A stretch of DNA of 64,000 nucleotides from IOR16 sp963521065 (lineage in GTDB: Bacteria > Bacillota > Clostridia > Peptostreptococcales > Anaerovoracaceae): NCBI GenBank assembly GCA_963521065.1, contig CAUQTI010000010.1, forward strand, positions 1 through 64,000. The letters run 5' to 3'. Both the position numbers and the translations under genes were made by a program. Of this stretch, positions 8,361 to 16,032 are shown piece by piece; within the stretch, counting starts at the first letter, position 1; the number at the start of each line of letters is the position of its first letter. The notes below the pieces were generated by a model. It worked only from the letters and a program-made list of their open reading frames with translations, was not told the origin of the DNA and searched no databases.

Positions 8361-8927
8361 ATGATTTGGCAGCTTGCAGCAATGTTTCTTTTGCTGTTTT
8401 TCTATAGTATCTACATTGGAAAAATGCTAGTGCAGCGTAAGTGCGGCATTCAGACCGACCAAATGGCACGAAAAAAAAGCGGGTCCCTTTTTTACACTGA
8501 ATTGGCTTTGAAAATATTCACTTATACCATTGTTGGGGCAGAGCTTTGGAGCATCATCTTGAACACCACTGCCTTTCCGCAAGCTGTGCGTATTGTCGGA
8601 CTTGCTTTTGCTATTTTAGGAGATGTCATCTTTACTTTGGCCGTCTGGACCATGAGGGATAGCTGGCGAGCCGGAATCGCACAAAATGATAAAACCGAGA
8701 TTGTAACTTCCGGTATTTTCAGTCTAAGCCGCAACCCTGCCTTTCTGGGTTTTGACTTGCTCTACATTGGTATATTGATGATGTTTTTCAACTGGATTCT
8801 CTGTGTCTTTACTGTTTTTACAATGCTCATGCTACATTTGCAGATTTTGCAGGAGGAAAAATACCTTCCCTCTGTTTTTGGAAAAGAATATTTAGCCTAT
8901 AAGGGCAAAGTCAGAAGATATTTTTAA
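8361..8927 (+). CDS. Isoprenylcysteine carboxyl methyltransferase-family membrane protein
   Basis: Integral membrane protein of 188 aa with about four hydrophobic helices. The C-terminal region SRNPAFLGFDLLYIG followed by LQEEKYLPSVFGKEYLAYKGKVRRYF is the signature of the ICMT/phospholipid-methyltransferase fold: RNP, then the Glu-Glu pair, then the YxxYxxxVxRY tail that binds S-adenosylmethionine. In bacteria these proteins methylate small or lipid substrates that are mostly unknown. It lies 49 bp after the saccharopine-dehydrogenase-like gene; GGAGGG precedes the ATG. The substrate cannot be assigned. Confidence 0.8.
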   Translation: MIWQLAAMFLLLFFYSIYIGKMLVQRKCGIQTDQMARKKSGSLFYTELALKIFTYTIVGAELWSIILNTTAFPQAVRIVGLAFAILGDVIFTLAVWTMRDSWRAGIAQNDKTEIVTSGIFSLSRNPAFLGFDLLYIGILMMFFNWILCVFTVFTMLMLHLQILQEEKYLPSVFGKEYLAYKGKVRRYF

Positions 8928-8976
8928 AAATGATAGAGCGCGCAGTGTGTCAGCCGCGTGCGATAAGCGGATTGTT

Positions 8977-9006
8977 TTTACGCCGTACTAGTTTTTATGT
9001 TATACT
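8977..9006 (+). promoter_or_regulatory. Putative promoter of the DUF4177 gene
   Basis: TTTACG (8977-8982), 18 bp, TATACT (9001-9006), 64 bp upstream of the small DUF4177 gene. Motif evidence only. Confidence 0.35.
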
Positions 9007-9069
9007 GAATCAAGTAAATGTCGCTTGTTATAATACAAATAAGTTCTGATAAATTTATGGAGGCGTAGT

Positions 9070-9264
9070 ATGGAAAAATTCGAATATAAGACACTACTTA
9101 CGGATGTAAAAGGTTTTTGGGGCGGTGAGGTTGACTCAATGGCATTTCAGAGCCAGTTAAATGAATTGGGTGCCCAAGGATGGGAACTGGTGAGTACTGT
9201 TGCGACAGCGCAAAGTCAAGGAACGACGCGTTTAATTGTCTCAATACTAAAACGAAAGGTATAG
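9070..9264 (+). CDS. DUF4177 small protein
   Basis: A 64-residue protein with the DUF4177 pattern: N-terminal FEYKTLL strand, a central LNELGAQGWELVSTV helix-turn-strand, and a C-terminal strand ending in ILKRK. The family forms a compact alpha/beta domain of unknown role, common as single genes in Bacillota. TATGGAGGCGTAGT provides a ribosome site before the ATG. It has its own promoter-like sequence and terminator, so it is probably monocistronic. Confidence 0.8.
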   Translation: MEKFEYKTLLTDVKGFWGGEVDSMAFQSQLNELGAQGWELVSTVATAQSQGTTRLIVSILKRKV

Positions 9265-9328
9265 TTTCCTGCATAAAGCGCAACTGCTGCCTGTGGCGGG
9301 ATTTAATGAATGCATTAAAAAATAGAAG

Positions 9329-9362
9329 GCTAAGAAAGAGAGTAACGTAGATCTTTCTTAGC
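9329..9362. terminator. Intrinsic terminator after the DUF4177 gene
   Basis: GCTAAGAAAGA (9329-9339) pairs perfectly with TCTTTCTTAGC (9352-9362), followed by a T-rich run. It lies between convergent genes and can also end the flavoprotein transcript from the minus strand. Confidence 0.7.
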
Positions 9363-9389
9363 TTATTTTATTTTTCACAGAGTCTTGGT

Positions 9390-9938
9390 TTACTTAATCC
9401 GTTGCCCCATCTGTTTTGCTTTTTCTAAAAAATCGGTTTTTAGGATATCTCCTTTTTTAAAAACAGAAGGAACAATAAGGGTGCCTTTATCTTTCCAATT
9501 TTGATAGAGTGCTATTTTACGGTACGTACTCACAAGTCCGTCAAAATCAGATTGATTCTCACATTCACCACAAGCGAGTAACATGCTTTCTTGAATTGAA
9601 CTCTGGTGCTCGCCAATTAATAAAGCATACATTTTATCAAGCCCAGCCTTTAGTTGCGCCGAAACTGTAAACCAGTACATTGGAGTTGCGAGCACAATCA
9701 TATCCGAATGTTCCAATAATGGTGCAAGTTCGTTAAAATCATCATCAAAAACACATGCTCCCTTTTTAGAATAACATTTATCGCACGCCACACAAGGTTT
9801 AATATTTTTATGGCCACATTCAAATTTTGTTATTTCGTGCCCGCATTCTTTGGCCCCTTCGATAAAAGCTTCCGCAAGAAGATCACTGTTTCCATTTTGA
9901 CGTGGACTTCCTGTCAGTATTAAGATTTTTTTTCTCAT
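9390..9938 (-). CDS. Flavodoxin-fold NAD(P)H-dependent FMN reductase family protein
   Basis: Cytoplasmic redox protein of 182 aa. The FMN-phosphate loop is ILTGSPRQNGNSDLLAEAF (residues 6-24), followed by a Cys cluster CVACDKCYSKKGAC (about 49-62) and ATPMYWFTVSAQLKAGLDK, which contacts the flavin. The clustered cysteines resemble those of iron-sulfur flavoproteins, although many relatives with this spacing bind only FMN. It is divergently transcribed from an HxlR regulator gene 101 bp away. That pairing is common for redox or electrophile sensing, so regulation by that neighbour is likely (inference). GGAGGTAATCTT lies before the ATG. Confidence 0.85.
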   Translation of the reverse strand: MRKKILILTGSPRQNGNSDLLAEAFIEGAKECGHEITKFECGHKNIKPCVACDKCYSKKGACVFDDDFNELAPLLEHSDMIVLATPMYWFTVSAQLKAGLDKMYALLIGEHQSSIQESMLLACGECENQSDFDGLVSTYRKIALYQNWKDKGTLIVPSVFKKGDILKTDFLEKAKQMGQRIK

Positions 9939-10039
9939 AAGATTACCTCCTGTTCACTCATTGCCAATTGTAGTATAATATCAAATAAATAAAAAGTACG
10001 CACATTTAAGTGATATACTATCTCAAAGGAGAGTGTAAG

Positions 10040-10396
10040 ATGTCGATTGAAGATTGCAGCCCTACAGGGAGCGATATAAAGGATACTGGATTTGGATATA
10101 CCTTATCAATCATTGGTGGTAAATATAAAATGACTATCATGTACTGGCTTTCTGAATACAAAGAAGTCATGCGATTTAATGAACTGAAACGTGCGATTGG
10201 CACAATTTCATTTAAAACCCTTTCAACAACCCTGAAAGAATTAGAAGCTGATCAATTGATTCTTCGAAAAGAATACCCACAGATACCACCAAAAGTTGAA
10301 TATCGTTTATCGAATCGTGGAAAATCTCTCATTCCTGTTCTTGATATGATGTGTAAATGGGGAGAAGAAAATCGAATTCAGGAGAAAATACAATGA
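10040..10396 (+). CDS. HxlR-family transcriptional regulator
   Basis: Winged-helix regulator of 118 aa: CSPTGSDIKDTGFGYTLSIIGGKYKMTIMYWL, then the recognition region FNELKRAIGTISFKTLSTTLKELEADQLI and wing VEYRLSNRGKSLIPVLD. One Cys at residue 6 is placed like the redox-sensing Cys of YodB/HypR-type members (inference). ATG 10040 follows AAAGGAG; the upstream ATG at 10010 has no ribosome site. Its stop overlaps the next start as ATGA. Divergent from a flavoprotein gene, its probable target. Confidence 0.88.
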   Translation: MSIEDCSPTGSDIKDTGFGYTLSIIGGKYKMTIMYWLSEYKEVMRFNELKRAIGTISFKTLSTTLKELEADQLILRKEYPQIPPKVEYRLSNRGKSLIPVLDMMCKWGEENRIQEKIQ

Positions 10397-10947
10397 AAGA
10401 AAAGGAAAAGGCGAAGGCTGGACAGCTCTATAATCCAAATACTGACAAGGAAATCAGTTTTGAAATCATTCAATGTAAGGATTTATGTCATCAGTATAAT
10501 CAATTGCTTCCATCTCAATATAAGGAAAGAGAAGCATTGATTGGGAAATTATTAGGAAAAACTGGAGGAAAATTCACGATTGTTTCCCCGTTTTGGTGTG
10601 ATTATGGATATAATATTGAAATTGGAGACCATTTTTATGCAAATCATAACTGTGTCATCTTAGATGGTGCTAAAGTAAAATTCGGATCGAACGTATTCAT
10701 TGCACCGAATTGTTGTTTTACGACAGCGTCTCATCCATTAGAGGTGGAAAAACGCAATGAAGGACTTGAATATGCATATCCGATTACCATTGGAAACAAT
10801 GTATGGATTGGAGCCGGTGTGACCGTCTTAGCGGGAGTAACCATTGGTGATAACACTGTCATTGGTGCCGGAAGTTTGGTAAATAAAGATATCCCTAAGG
10901 ATGTGGTAGCAGTTGGAAACCCATGCAAAGTGCTGCGAAAGATTTAA
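10393..10947 (+). CDS. Maltose/galactoside-type O-acetyltransferase
   Basis: Left-handed beta-helix (hexapeptide-repeat) acetyl-CoA-dependent transferase of 184 aa, acting on a sugar hydroxyl. It carries the catalytic-site block APNCCFTTASHPL with the conserved His, then IGNNVWIGAGVTVLAGVTIGDNTVIGAGSLV hexapeptide turns and the VGNPCKVLRKI tail typical of the Maa/LacA group. Start at 10393 overlaps the hxlR stop (ATGA) with AGGAG before it, so the two genes are translationally coupled. The exact acceptor sugar is unknown. Confidence 0.88.
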   Translation: MKEKEKAKAGQLYNPNTDKEISFEIIQCKDLCHQYNQLLPSQYKEREALIGKLLGKTGGKFTIVSPFWCDYGYNIEIGDHFYANHNCVILDGAKVKFGSNVFIAPNCCFTTASHPLEVEKRNEGLEYAYPITIGNNVWIGAGVTVLAGVTIGDNTVIGAGSLVNKDIPKDVVAVGNPCKVLRKI

Positions 10948-11081
10948 CGGGAAGAGTCTGATTGGAAAGAATACCATTCGGATCATTCGATACGCGCTAC
11001 TTATGAAGGTAAAATCTGTTTTTTTGCATAGAACAGGATTGAAAAAGCTAGCGTAAGAGGTAAATGGGAGGAAATGAGAAG

Positions 11082-11546
11082 ATGAAATATGCAAGCACGG
11101 TTATTTCAGTGAGTGATATCAACAAAGCGAGAAAATTTTATGAGGACTTATTCGGATTAGAATTGTATCAAGACTATGGGATTAATATTTCTTTTACTTG
11201 TGGGCTATCTTTGCAGCAGGAGTTTGACTGGCTTGTAAATCTTCCGAAAGAGAAAATCATAAAACATTCAAATAACATTGAGCTTTGTTTTGAAGAAGAA
11301 AATTTAGATGATTTTTTAAAAAAATTAGAGCAGTATCCCGGTATTGTATATTTGGGAGATATAATTGAGCATACTTGGGGGCAGAGGGTAGTGCGTTTTT
11401 ATGATTTAGATGGACATATTATCGAGGTGGGGGAAGACATGAAAATGGTCATAAATCGATTTCTCGCTTCGGGCATGACGATAGAAGCGGTATCGGCAAA
11501 GATCGATGTGTCGGTTTCAGACTTAACGAAACTTTTAAATCATTAA
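11082..11546 (+). CDS. VOC (glyoxalase/bleomycin-resistance-like) protein with C-terminal tail
   Basis: A 154-aa protein with the vicinal-oxygen-chelate fold: TVISVSDINKARKFYEDLFGLEL (residues 5-27), then NNIELCFEE and VVRFYDLDGHIIEVGE, whose late Glu is the typical metal ligand. After the fold, about residues 122-154 carry MVINRFLASGMTIEAVSAKIDV, which resembles a small helix-turn-helix add-on seen in some family members. GGGAGG lies about 10 bp before ATG 11082. Substrate unknown. It is followed 36 bp later by a hydrolase gene. Confidence 0.8.
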   Translation: MKYASTVISVSDINKARKFYEDLFGLELYQDYGINISFTCGLSLQQEFDWLVNLPKEKIIKHSNNIELCFEEENLDDFLKKLEQYPGIVYLGDIIEHTWGQRVVRFYDLDGHIIEVGEDMKMVINRFLASGMTIEAVSAKIDVSVSDLTKLLNH

Positions 11547-11582
11547 GCGGCATCAGCCTGCAAATAAATAGGGAGGATAATT

Positions 11583-12254
11583 TTGAAAAAGATTAACATA
11601 GATACGGATAAGATTGAACTGGCTTATGAAAAATCGGGAATGGGAGAACCACTCCTGCTCCTGCACGGCAATGGTGAGAACCATCACATCTTTGATGCGA
11701 TTGCCGCTAAGTTGAAAAGAGATTTCACGGTGTACGCGATTGACAGCAGAAATCATGGTGAAAGCACAGTCACAGAAAACTATTCATATGACACGATGGC
11801 TGAAGACATTTATGCCTTTATAAAAGCTTTCAATCTAGAAAAAGTAAACCTTTTGGGCTTTAGCGACGGAGCTATCATTTCTCTAATGCTAGCGATGAAC
11901 CACGGTGAATTGATAAATAAAATGGCACTTTTAGGAGTGAATTTGAAACCAGATGATTTTACGGAGGAAAGCTACCAATTTGTTAAAGAAATGTATGAGG
12001 AAACCAAGGACCCTTTATTTCAGCTGATGCTGGAACAGCCTAATATTGAATTAGAGGAAGTGAAGGGGGTAACAACTCCTGCATTTGTGATTGCTGCGGA
12101 ACAAGATATTTTTAAAGCGGAGACCTTTGTGAAACTTACAAATGCTTTACCGTGTGCAGAATTAAAGATAATGAAGGGGCATGAGCATGACAGCTATATT
12201 GTGAATCAAGACATTTTATATCCGGATTTAGTCCGTTTTTTCACAACGAAGTAA
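11583..12254 (+). CDS. Alpha/beta-hydrolase
   Basis: Predicted serine hydrolase of 223 aa. The oxyanion stretch is LLLHGNGENHHIF (residues 25-37), AIDSRNHGES is the typical strand/loop after it, the nucleophile elbow is GFSDG (Ser about 95), and the C-terminal GHEHDSY supplies the His. An Asp following the FVIAAEQD strand likely completes the triad. The start is TTG at 11583 with GGGAGG 6 bp upstream; no ATG fits. The substrate is not predictable. Confidence 0.85.
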   Translation: MKKINIDTDKIELAYEKSGMGEPLLLLHGNGENHHIFDAIAAKLKRDFTVYAIDSRNHGESTVTENYSYDTMAEDIYAFIKAFNLEKVNLLGFSDGAIISLMLAMNHGELINKMALLGVNLKPDDFTEESYQFVKEMYEETKDPLFQLMLEQPNIELEEVKGVTTPAFVIAAEQDIFKAETFVKLTNALPCAELKIMKGHEHDSYIVNQDILYPDLVRFFTTK

Positions 12255-12334
12255 CCTAGATGTAAAGAAATATGTTGTAGGCTTTGATTTGGCGGAACAT
12301 GATGCGATTGCAAAGGGGACGGGAGTGGTTTTAA

Positions 12335-12865
12335 ATTAAAAATCTGGCAAATACAATTACGGCGACGCGACTCATTTGTGCGGTGGCACTGCTATTTACA
12401 GTTCCTTTTTCACTGTACTTTTGGATGCTGTATGCCTACTGCGGTATCAGCGATTTTGTCGATGGGACGATTGCAAAAAGAATGAAACAGGAAAGTGAGT
12501 TTGGGGCCAAGCTTGATAGCGTCTCAGATACTGCTTTCTTTTTCTCTGTAATCCTCACCATCTTACCTGCAGTTGTTGTTCCGAAGTGGCTTTGGATTAG
12601 CACGGCTGGCATTTCACTTATTCGTGTAACAACGTATATAATCGGATATATCAAATACCGTCGATTTGCCTCTTTGCATACCTATGCCAATAAAATTACT
12701 GGATTTTTTCTATTTTTTACACCGGTTTTATGCAGGGTATTAGGGATTGAAAAAACGGGGATTATAGTATGCATCTTTGCATTCTTGTCTGCCTGTGAAG
12801 AATTGGTGATTACGGTAATTGAAAAAGAATTAAATCCTGACAGGGGAAGCTTGTTTAAACGGTGA
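12335..12865 (+). CDS. CDP-alcohol phosphatidyltransferase family protein, probable ATT start
   Basis: Membrane enzyme of 176 aa that would transfer a phosphatidyl group from CDP-diacylglycerol (or similar) to an alcohol. The family motif is DFVDGTIAKR...GAKLDSVSD (DxxDGxxA(R/K)...GxxxDxxxD, all Asp present). The N-terminal NLANTITATRLICAVALLF matches the family's first helix, but no ATG, GTG or TTG precedes it: in-frame TAA is at 12332 and the first usable codon is ATT at 12335, with GGGAG 9 bp upstream. Starting at GTG 12383 would remove part of helix 1. Either a rare ATT start or a lost start is present. It is shorter than housekeeping PgsA proteins by only a few residues. Confidence 0.72.
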   Translation: MKNLANTITATRLICAVALLFTVPFSLYFWMLYAYCGISDFVDGTIAKRMKQESEFGAKLDSVSDTAFFFSVILTILPAVVVPKWLWISTAGISLIRVTTYIIGYIKYRRFASLHTYANKITGFFLFFTPVLCRVLGIEKTGIIVCIFAFLSACEELVITVIEKELNPDRGSLFKR

Positions 12866-12907
12866 AAATAAGATTTGAGTAAATAAATCAGCGGAATGGA
12901 GTAAGAT

Positions 12908-13615
12908 ATGTTTTCAGAGGAAGCGAAGGAAACGGCAAAATTCTATTTATTAGAGGATTCCTTGTCTCATATAGATATGCTGGAAGCCTTGCGGCGCGGA
13001 AGCACTGACATTATATATGCGGCGAGTGACGGAGTCGTTCTTTATGAAAAAGAAAGTGAAACTTGCATGATATCCTTGAAAGAAATAAATCGATTTCATG
13101 AGGTAATTAATCCAAAAAAATATTCTTCATTTGCAGTTCATCAAAAAAAGATAGCGGAATGGATCCAAGACAAGTATCACCTTCCTTATCACTTCGAGGC
13201 ATATCAAGCAGCTTACAGAAGAAAAGAAGCAAAGGAAGGAATCTTTGATTTCATTAAAGAATTATCCGAGGTACATACGCAGATCATCGCCTCACACTAT
13301 ACGGCGACGGAAGATATCGGCTATATTAAGAAGTTGCTCGAAAGGAAACAGCTTTGGGGACTGTTTGAACATGGAGATTTAGTGGGCTTTATCGGAGAAC
13401 ATTTAGAGGGAAGCATGGGACTGTTAGAAATTTTTCCACCCTTTCGAAAAAAGGGGCATGGGTACACTTTAGAAGCGTTTTTAATCAACCGTTTCCTGCG
13501 TCTTGACAGAGTGCCATTCTGTCAGGTGGAAAAGAACAATGCGTCGTCGTTTTCATTGCAGAAAAAACTAGGGATGGAGATTTCAAAGGAAGCAACTTGG
13601 TGGTTATTTCAATAG
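12908..13615 (+). CDS. GNAT-family N-acetyltransferase
   Basis: A 235-aa acyltransferase with its catalytic GNAT core in the C-terminal half: DLVGFIGEHLEGSMGLLEIFPPFRKKGHGYTLEAFLINRFL. The R-K-K-G-H-G block is the acetyl-CoA pyrophosphate loop, and VEKNNASSFSLQKKLGM is the usual motif B end. The N-terminal half (about 1-115) looks like a second, degenerate GNAT-like domain, as in the FR47 group. Acceptor unknown. GGAATGGAG precedes the ATG. Confidence 0.82.
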   Translation: MFSEEAKETAKFYLLEDSLSHIDMLEALRRGSTDIIYAASDGVVLYEKESETCMISLKEINRFHEVINPKKYSSFAVHQKKIAEWIQDKYHLPYHFEAYQAAYRRKEAKEGIFDFIKELSEVHTQIIASHYTATEDIGYIKKLLERKQLWGLFEHGDLVGFIGEHLEGSMGLLEIFPPFRKKGHGYTLEAFLINRFLRLDRVPFCQVEKNNASSFSLQKKLGMEISKEATWWLFQ

Positions 13616-13750
13616 GCAATCGATAAGCGCTTGCTGTCCATATTATTTTCTCAGCGAAGAGATAAAATATTTTTTTATTCCGTGCAACCTTGAGCATATT
13701 TTTCGGTGTATATAAATAGAGGGACAATACAAATCGAAAGGAGGATGCGA

Positions 13751-14311
13751 ATGGAAGATAAAGAAATGGTAGACTTATATTGGGAGCGCTCGGAAGACGC
13801 GATTATACAAACAGCTCAAAAATATCAATCGTATTGCATTCAGATTGCCTATAATATTTTGTATAACAAAGAGGATTCTGAGGAATGCGTAAACGACGCT
13901 TATCTGCGTGTATGGAATGCGATTCCGCCGAAGCGTCCGGAGTGCTTTTCTGCTTTTTTGGGAAAGATAACCCGCAATCTTGCCTTTAATAAATACAACC
14001 AGCAAACTGCGAAAAAGCGCGGCGCCGGTCAAATGGAATTTGTATTGCATGAATTAGAAGAATCTATTTTGCCGAACACAAATTTTGAAGAGGAGATTGA
14101 TGGGGCGGTACTGGTGAAGCTTCTGAATCATTTTCTTCTGGAACTGCCGAAGACAGAAAGAATTATTTTTGTACAAAGGTATTGGTATGTATGTTCGATA
14201 AAAGAACTTTCTGAGCGATGGCAGATGAGTGAAAGTAAGATAAAATCGAAATTGTTTCGCATGCGAAATAAATTAAAGAAATATCTAAAAAAAGAGGGGG
14301 TAAGTTTATGA
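13751..14311 (+). CDS. ECF-type (sigma-70 family) RNA polymerase sigma factor
   Basis: Alternative sigma factor of 186 aa. Region 2 reads YNILYNKEDSEECVNDAYLRVWNAIPP (about 32-58), and region 4 reads LPKTERIIFVQRYWYVCSIKELSERWQMSESKIKSKLFRMRNKLKKYL (about 132-180) with a helix-turn-helix. Start 13751 has AAAGGAGG 7 bp upstream. The stop overlaps the start of the next gene (ATGA at 14308-14311), whose product has one transmembrane segment, the classical sigma/anti-sigma pairing. Target genes and signal are not visible. Confidence 0.9.
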   Translation: MEDKEMVDLYWERSEDAIIQTAQKYQSYCIQIAYNILYNKEDSEECVNDAYLRVWNAIPPKRPECFSAFLGKITRNLAFNKYNQQTAKKRGAGQMEFVLHELEESILPNTNFEEEIDGAVLVKLLNHFLLELPKTERIIFVQRYWYVCSIKELSERWQMSESKIKSKLFRMRNKLKKYLKKEGVSL

Positions 14312-15117
14312 AGCGTGAACAATTATTTTATGCGATCGGGATGATTGAGGACACATTAGTAAAAGAGGCAGATCCAGCGAATCAAATTGTGTACCCGCAG
14401 AAAAACAATGGGTGGATAAGAAGCGCAAAGCCGGTCTTGATGGGCGCGGCCGCTGCATTGATTTTGTTTTTTGTTTTAATAAATCATTTTGACCCTCGGT
14501 TTTTCGGAGTTCCGAATGATAAAGAATTGCAAAACCAGTCAGCAGGCTTGAAAAATGTGAAAGAACGAGACAAAGAAGAGGAATCAAATTCTCCGAAGAC
14601 AGCAGCGAAGAACCTTTTTATCAATGAACTGGTAGAGCTTCCTCAATCGTCAGGTGATATCGACCTTTGCTGGGATGATTATATAACAATGACAGAGGCC
14701 CAATTGCAGGAGTATTATAAAGCAAATATTTATCCAACCCAGTTGCCGGACAAAATTGAAAGGAAGATGGTGAAGGATGTCACTTATGGGAATTTAGGTA
14801 TTTTTAAGCGGGCAGACGGTACTGTTTATTATGATACCAATGAATTAAAATACCAAAGCAAGGATTCAAATCAAAGTATTCTCGTTTCCGTGGCACTCGG
14901 AAAGCTACCTGTGTATGATGTTTTTGAAGCACATAAAGGTAAGCTGAAAGAGTCTAGCATCAATGGGAATCGCGTACTGCTTGCGCATTATAAAAATGAG
15001 AGCGGAGAGCAGTATTATGCGGAATTTTTGTACGAGAATGTCGGATTTAACCTTTGGGGAACGAATGTGACTCAAGATGAGTTTGCAAAGGTGGTAGAGG
15101 GGTACCTTGGCAAATAA
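14308..15117 (+). CDS. Putative membrane anti-sigma factor
   Basis: A 269-aa protein translationally coupled to the ECF sigma gene by ATGA overlap. A short cytoplasmic N-terminus (about 1-40), one transmembrane helix (PVLMGAAAALILFFVLINHF, about 43-62), a charged linker and an extracellular domain ending in YENVGFNLWGTNVTQDEFAKVVEGYL follow. That ending resembles DUF4367/RsgI-like sensory domains, where an extracytoplasmic part gates sigma release. The N-terminal MKREQLFYAIGMIEDTLVKEA helix would be the sigma-binding part (inference). No zinc-binding anti-sigma motif (HxxxCxxC) is present. Confidence 0.68.
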   Translation: MKREQLFYAIGMIEDTLVKEADPANQIVYPQKNNGWIRSAKPVLMGAAAALILFFVLINHFDPRFFGVPNDKELQNQSAGLKNVKERDKEEESNSPKTAAKNLFINELVELPQSSGDIDLCWDDYITMTEAQLQEYYKANIYPTQLPDKIERKMVKDVTYGNLGIFKRADGTVYYDTNELKYQSKDSNQSILVSVALGKLPVYDVFEAHKGKLKESSINGNRVLLAHYKNESGEQYYAEFLYENVGFNLWGTNVTQDEFAKVVEGYLGK

Positions 15118-15171
15118 AGCGTTGGGTAAAATAGAGTGTACACTTTATATTTTTAACTGTAGGAGAATGCA

Positions 15172-15642
15172 ATGCGCGAGGAACTGGTAATAAGAGAATA
15201 TCAGACGAAGGATCTTGAAGAAATAGGCAAATTATTTTACGATACGGTACACGTTATAAATAAAAGGGACTATACGAGTGAACAGTTGGATGCATGGACA
15301 GGAAGCTGTATTGAGTTTGCGCAGTGGGATCAATCCTTCTTGAAAAATTACAGCTTGATTGCAGTAAAACAAGGAAAGCTTGTCGGATTTGGCGATATCG
15401 ATAAAAGTAATTATTTAAACCGACTTTATGTACATAAGGAATACCAAAGAGAAGGAATTGCTTCTAAGATTTGTGATGGATTGGAGGCGCAGGTGAAAGC
15501 AGGAGAGATCACCGTGCATGCATCCATTACTGCAAAACCCTTTTTTGAAAAAAGAGGATATCGGGTTCAATTAGAGCAAGAGGTAGAACGAAAGGGGATA
15601 ACGCTTACAAATTATATAATGAAAAAAGCTTTAGCGTATTGA
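15172..15642 (+). CDS. GNAT-family N-acetyltransferase
   Basis: A 156-aa acetyltransferase. KLVGFGDIDKSNYLNRLYVHKEYQREGIASKICDGLE gives strand beta-4 and the acetyl-CoA loop (QREGIA), and ASITAKPFFEKRGYRVQLEQEVERKGITLTNYIMKK is the typical C-terminal half of the YafP/ElaA-like small GNAT group. AGGAGA lies 7 bp before ATG 15172. It may be read from the sigma-factor promoter but is 55 bp away with no clear signal between. Acceptor unknown. Confidence 0.85.
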   Translation: MREELVIREYQTKDLEEIGKLFYDTVHVINKRDYTSEQLDAWTGSCIEFAQWDQSFLKNYSLIAVKQGKLVGFGDIDKSNYLNRLYVHKEYQREGIASKICDGLEAQVKAGEITVHASITAKPFFEKRGYRVQLEQEVERKGITLTNYIMKKALAY

Positions 15643-16032
15643 ATAAGCTTTAGAGAAGCAGTGCGAGAACGAGCCGTGTTTATAAGGAAGCAAACCGACG
15701 GCTTAGGCTGTAAACGTATGCTGATAGCTTGGTTATCATAAAAGCTGCAAATGAAGCTTAGCCTATCCTTTGCGGGAGGTTCTTTCATCTAAAAAAGAGT
15801 GTGGAAAAAACGTGAAAAAATATGACAGTACGGAAATAAATATGTCATATTTCTTCGCGTTTTTCTGTTAAAGACAGGAATTTCAGGGTATAAAAACCGC
15901 ATGATTATCAGCAGGCTTTGTCCATGGCTCTGTCGGGGGAGTTTTAATGAAAAACCCCTGTTATCGGAATTCTCTTTACACAAAATCTGATTGGTATATT
16001 TTATAAAATTGCAAAGAGAAAAGGAGACTAGA
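15643..16032 (+). other. Hairpin-rich leader region before the chemoreceptor gene
   Basis: A 390-base stretch without a gene but with several inverted repeats: AGCCGT/ACGGCT (15672-15677, 15698-15703), TGATA/TATCA (15722-15726, 15734-15738), a long imperfect hairpin at 15804-15865, and a GGGG/CCCC stem at 15936-15958. Fragments such as GCAAACCGACGG and TAGCTTGGTTATC recall pieces of the c-di-GMP-I (GEMM) riboswitch, which often precedes chemoreceptor genes, but the full consensus is not met. It may be a divergent structured RNA; the family is not identified. Confidence 0.35.
15804..15865 (+). terminator. Long hairpin, terminator-like, upstream of the chemoreceptor
   Basis: Left arm 15804-15827 and right arm 15843-15865 pair over about 23 positions with a 15-base loop; the core AATATGACA/TGTCATATT is perfect and T residues end the right arm. 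It could end transcription from the upstream acetyltransferase gene or act as the expression platform of a leader RNA. Confidence 0.45.
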
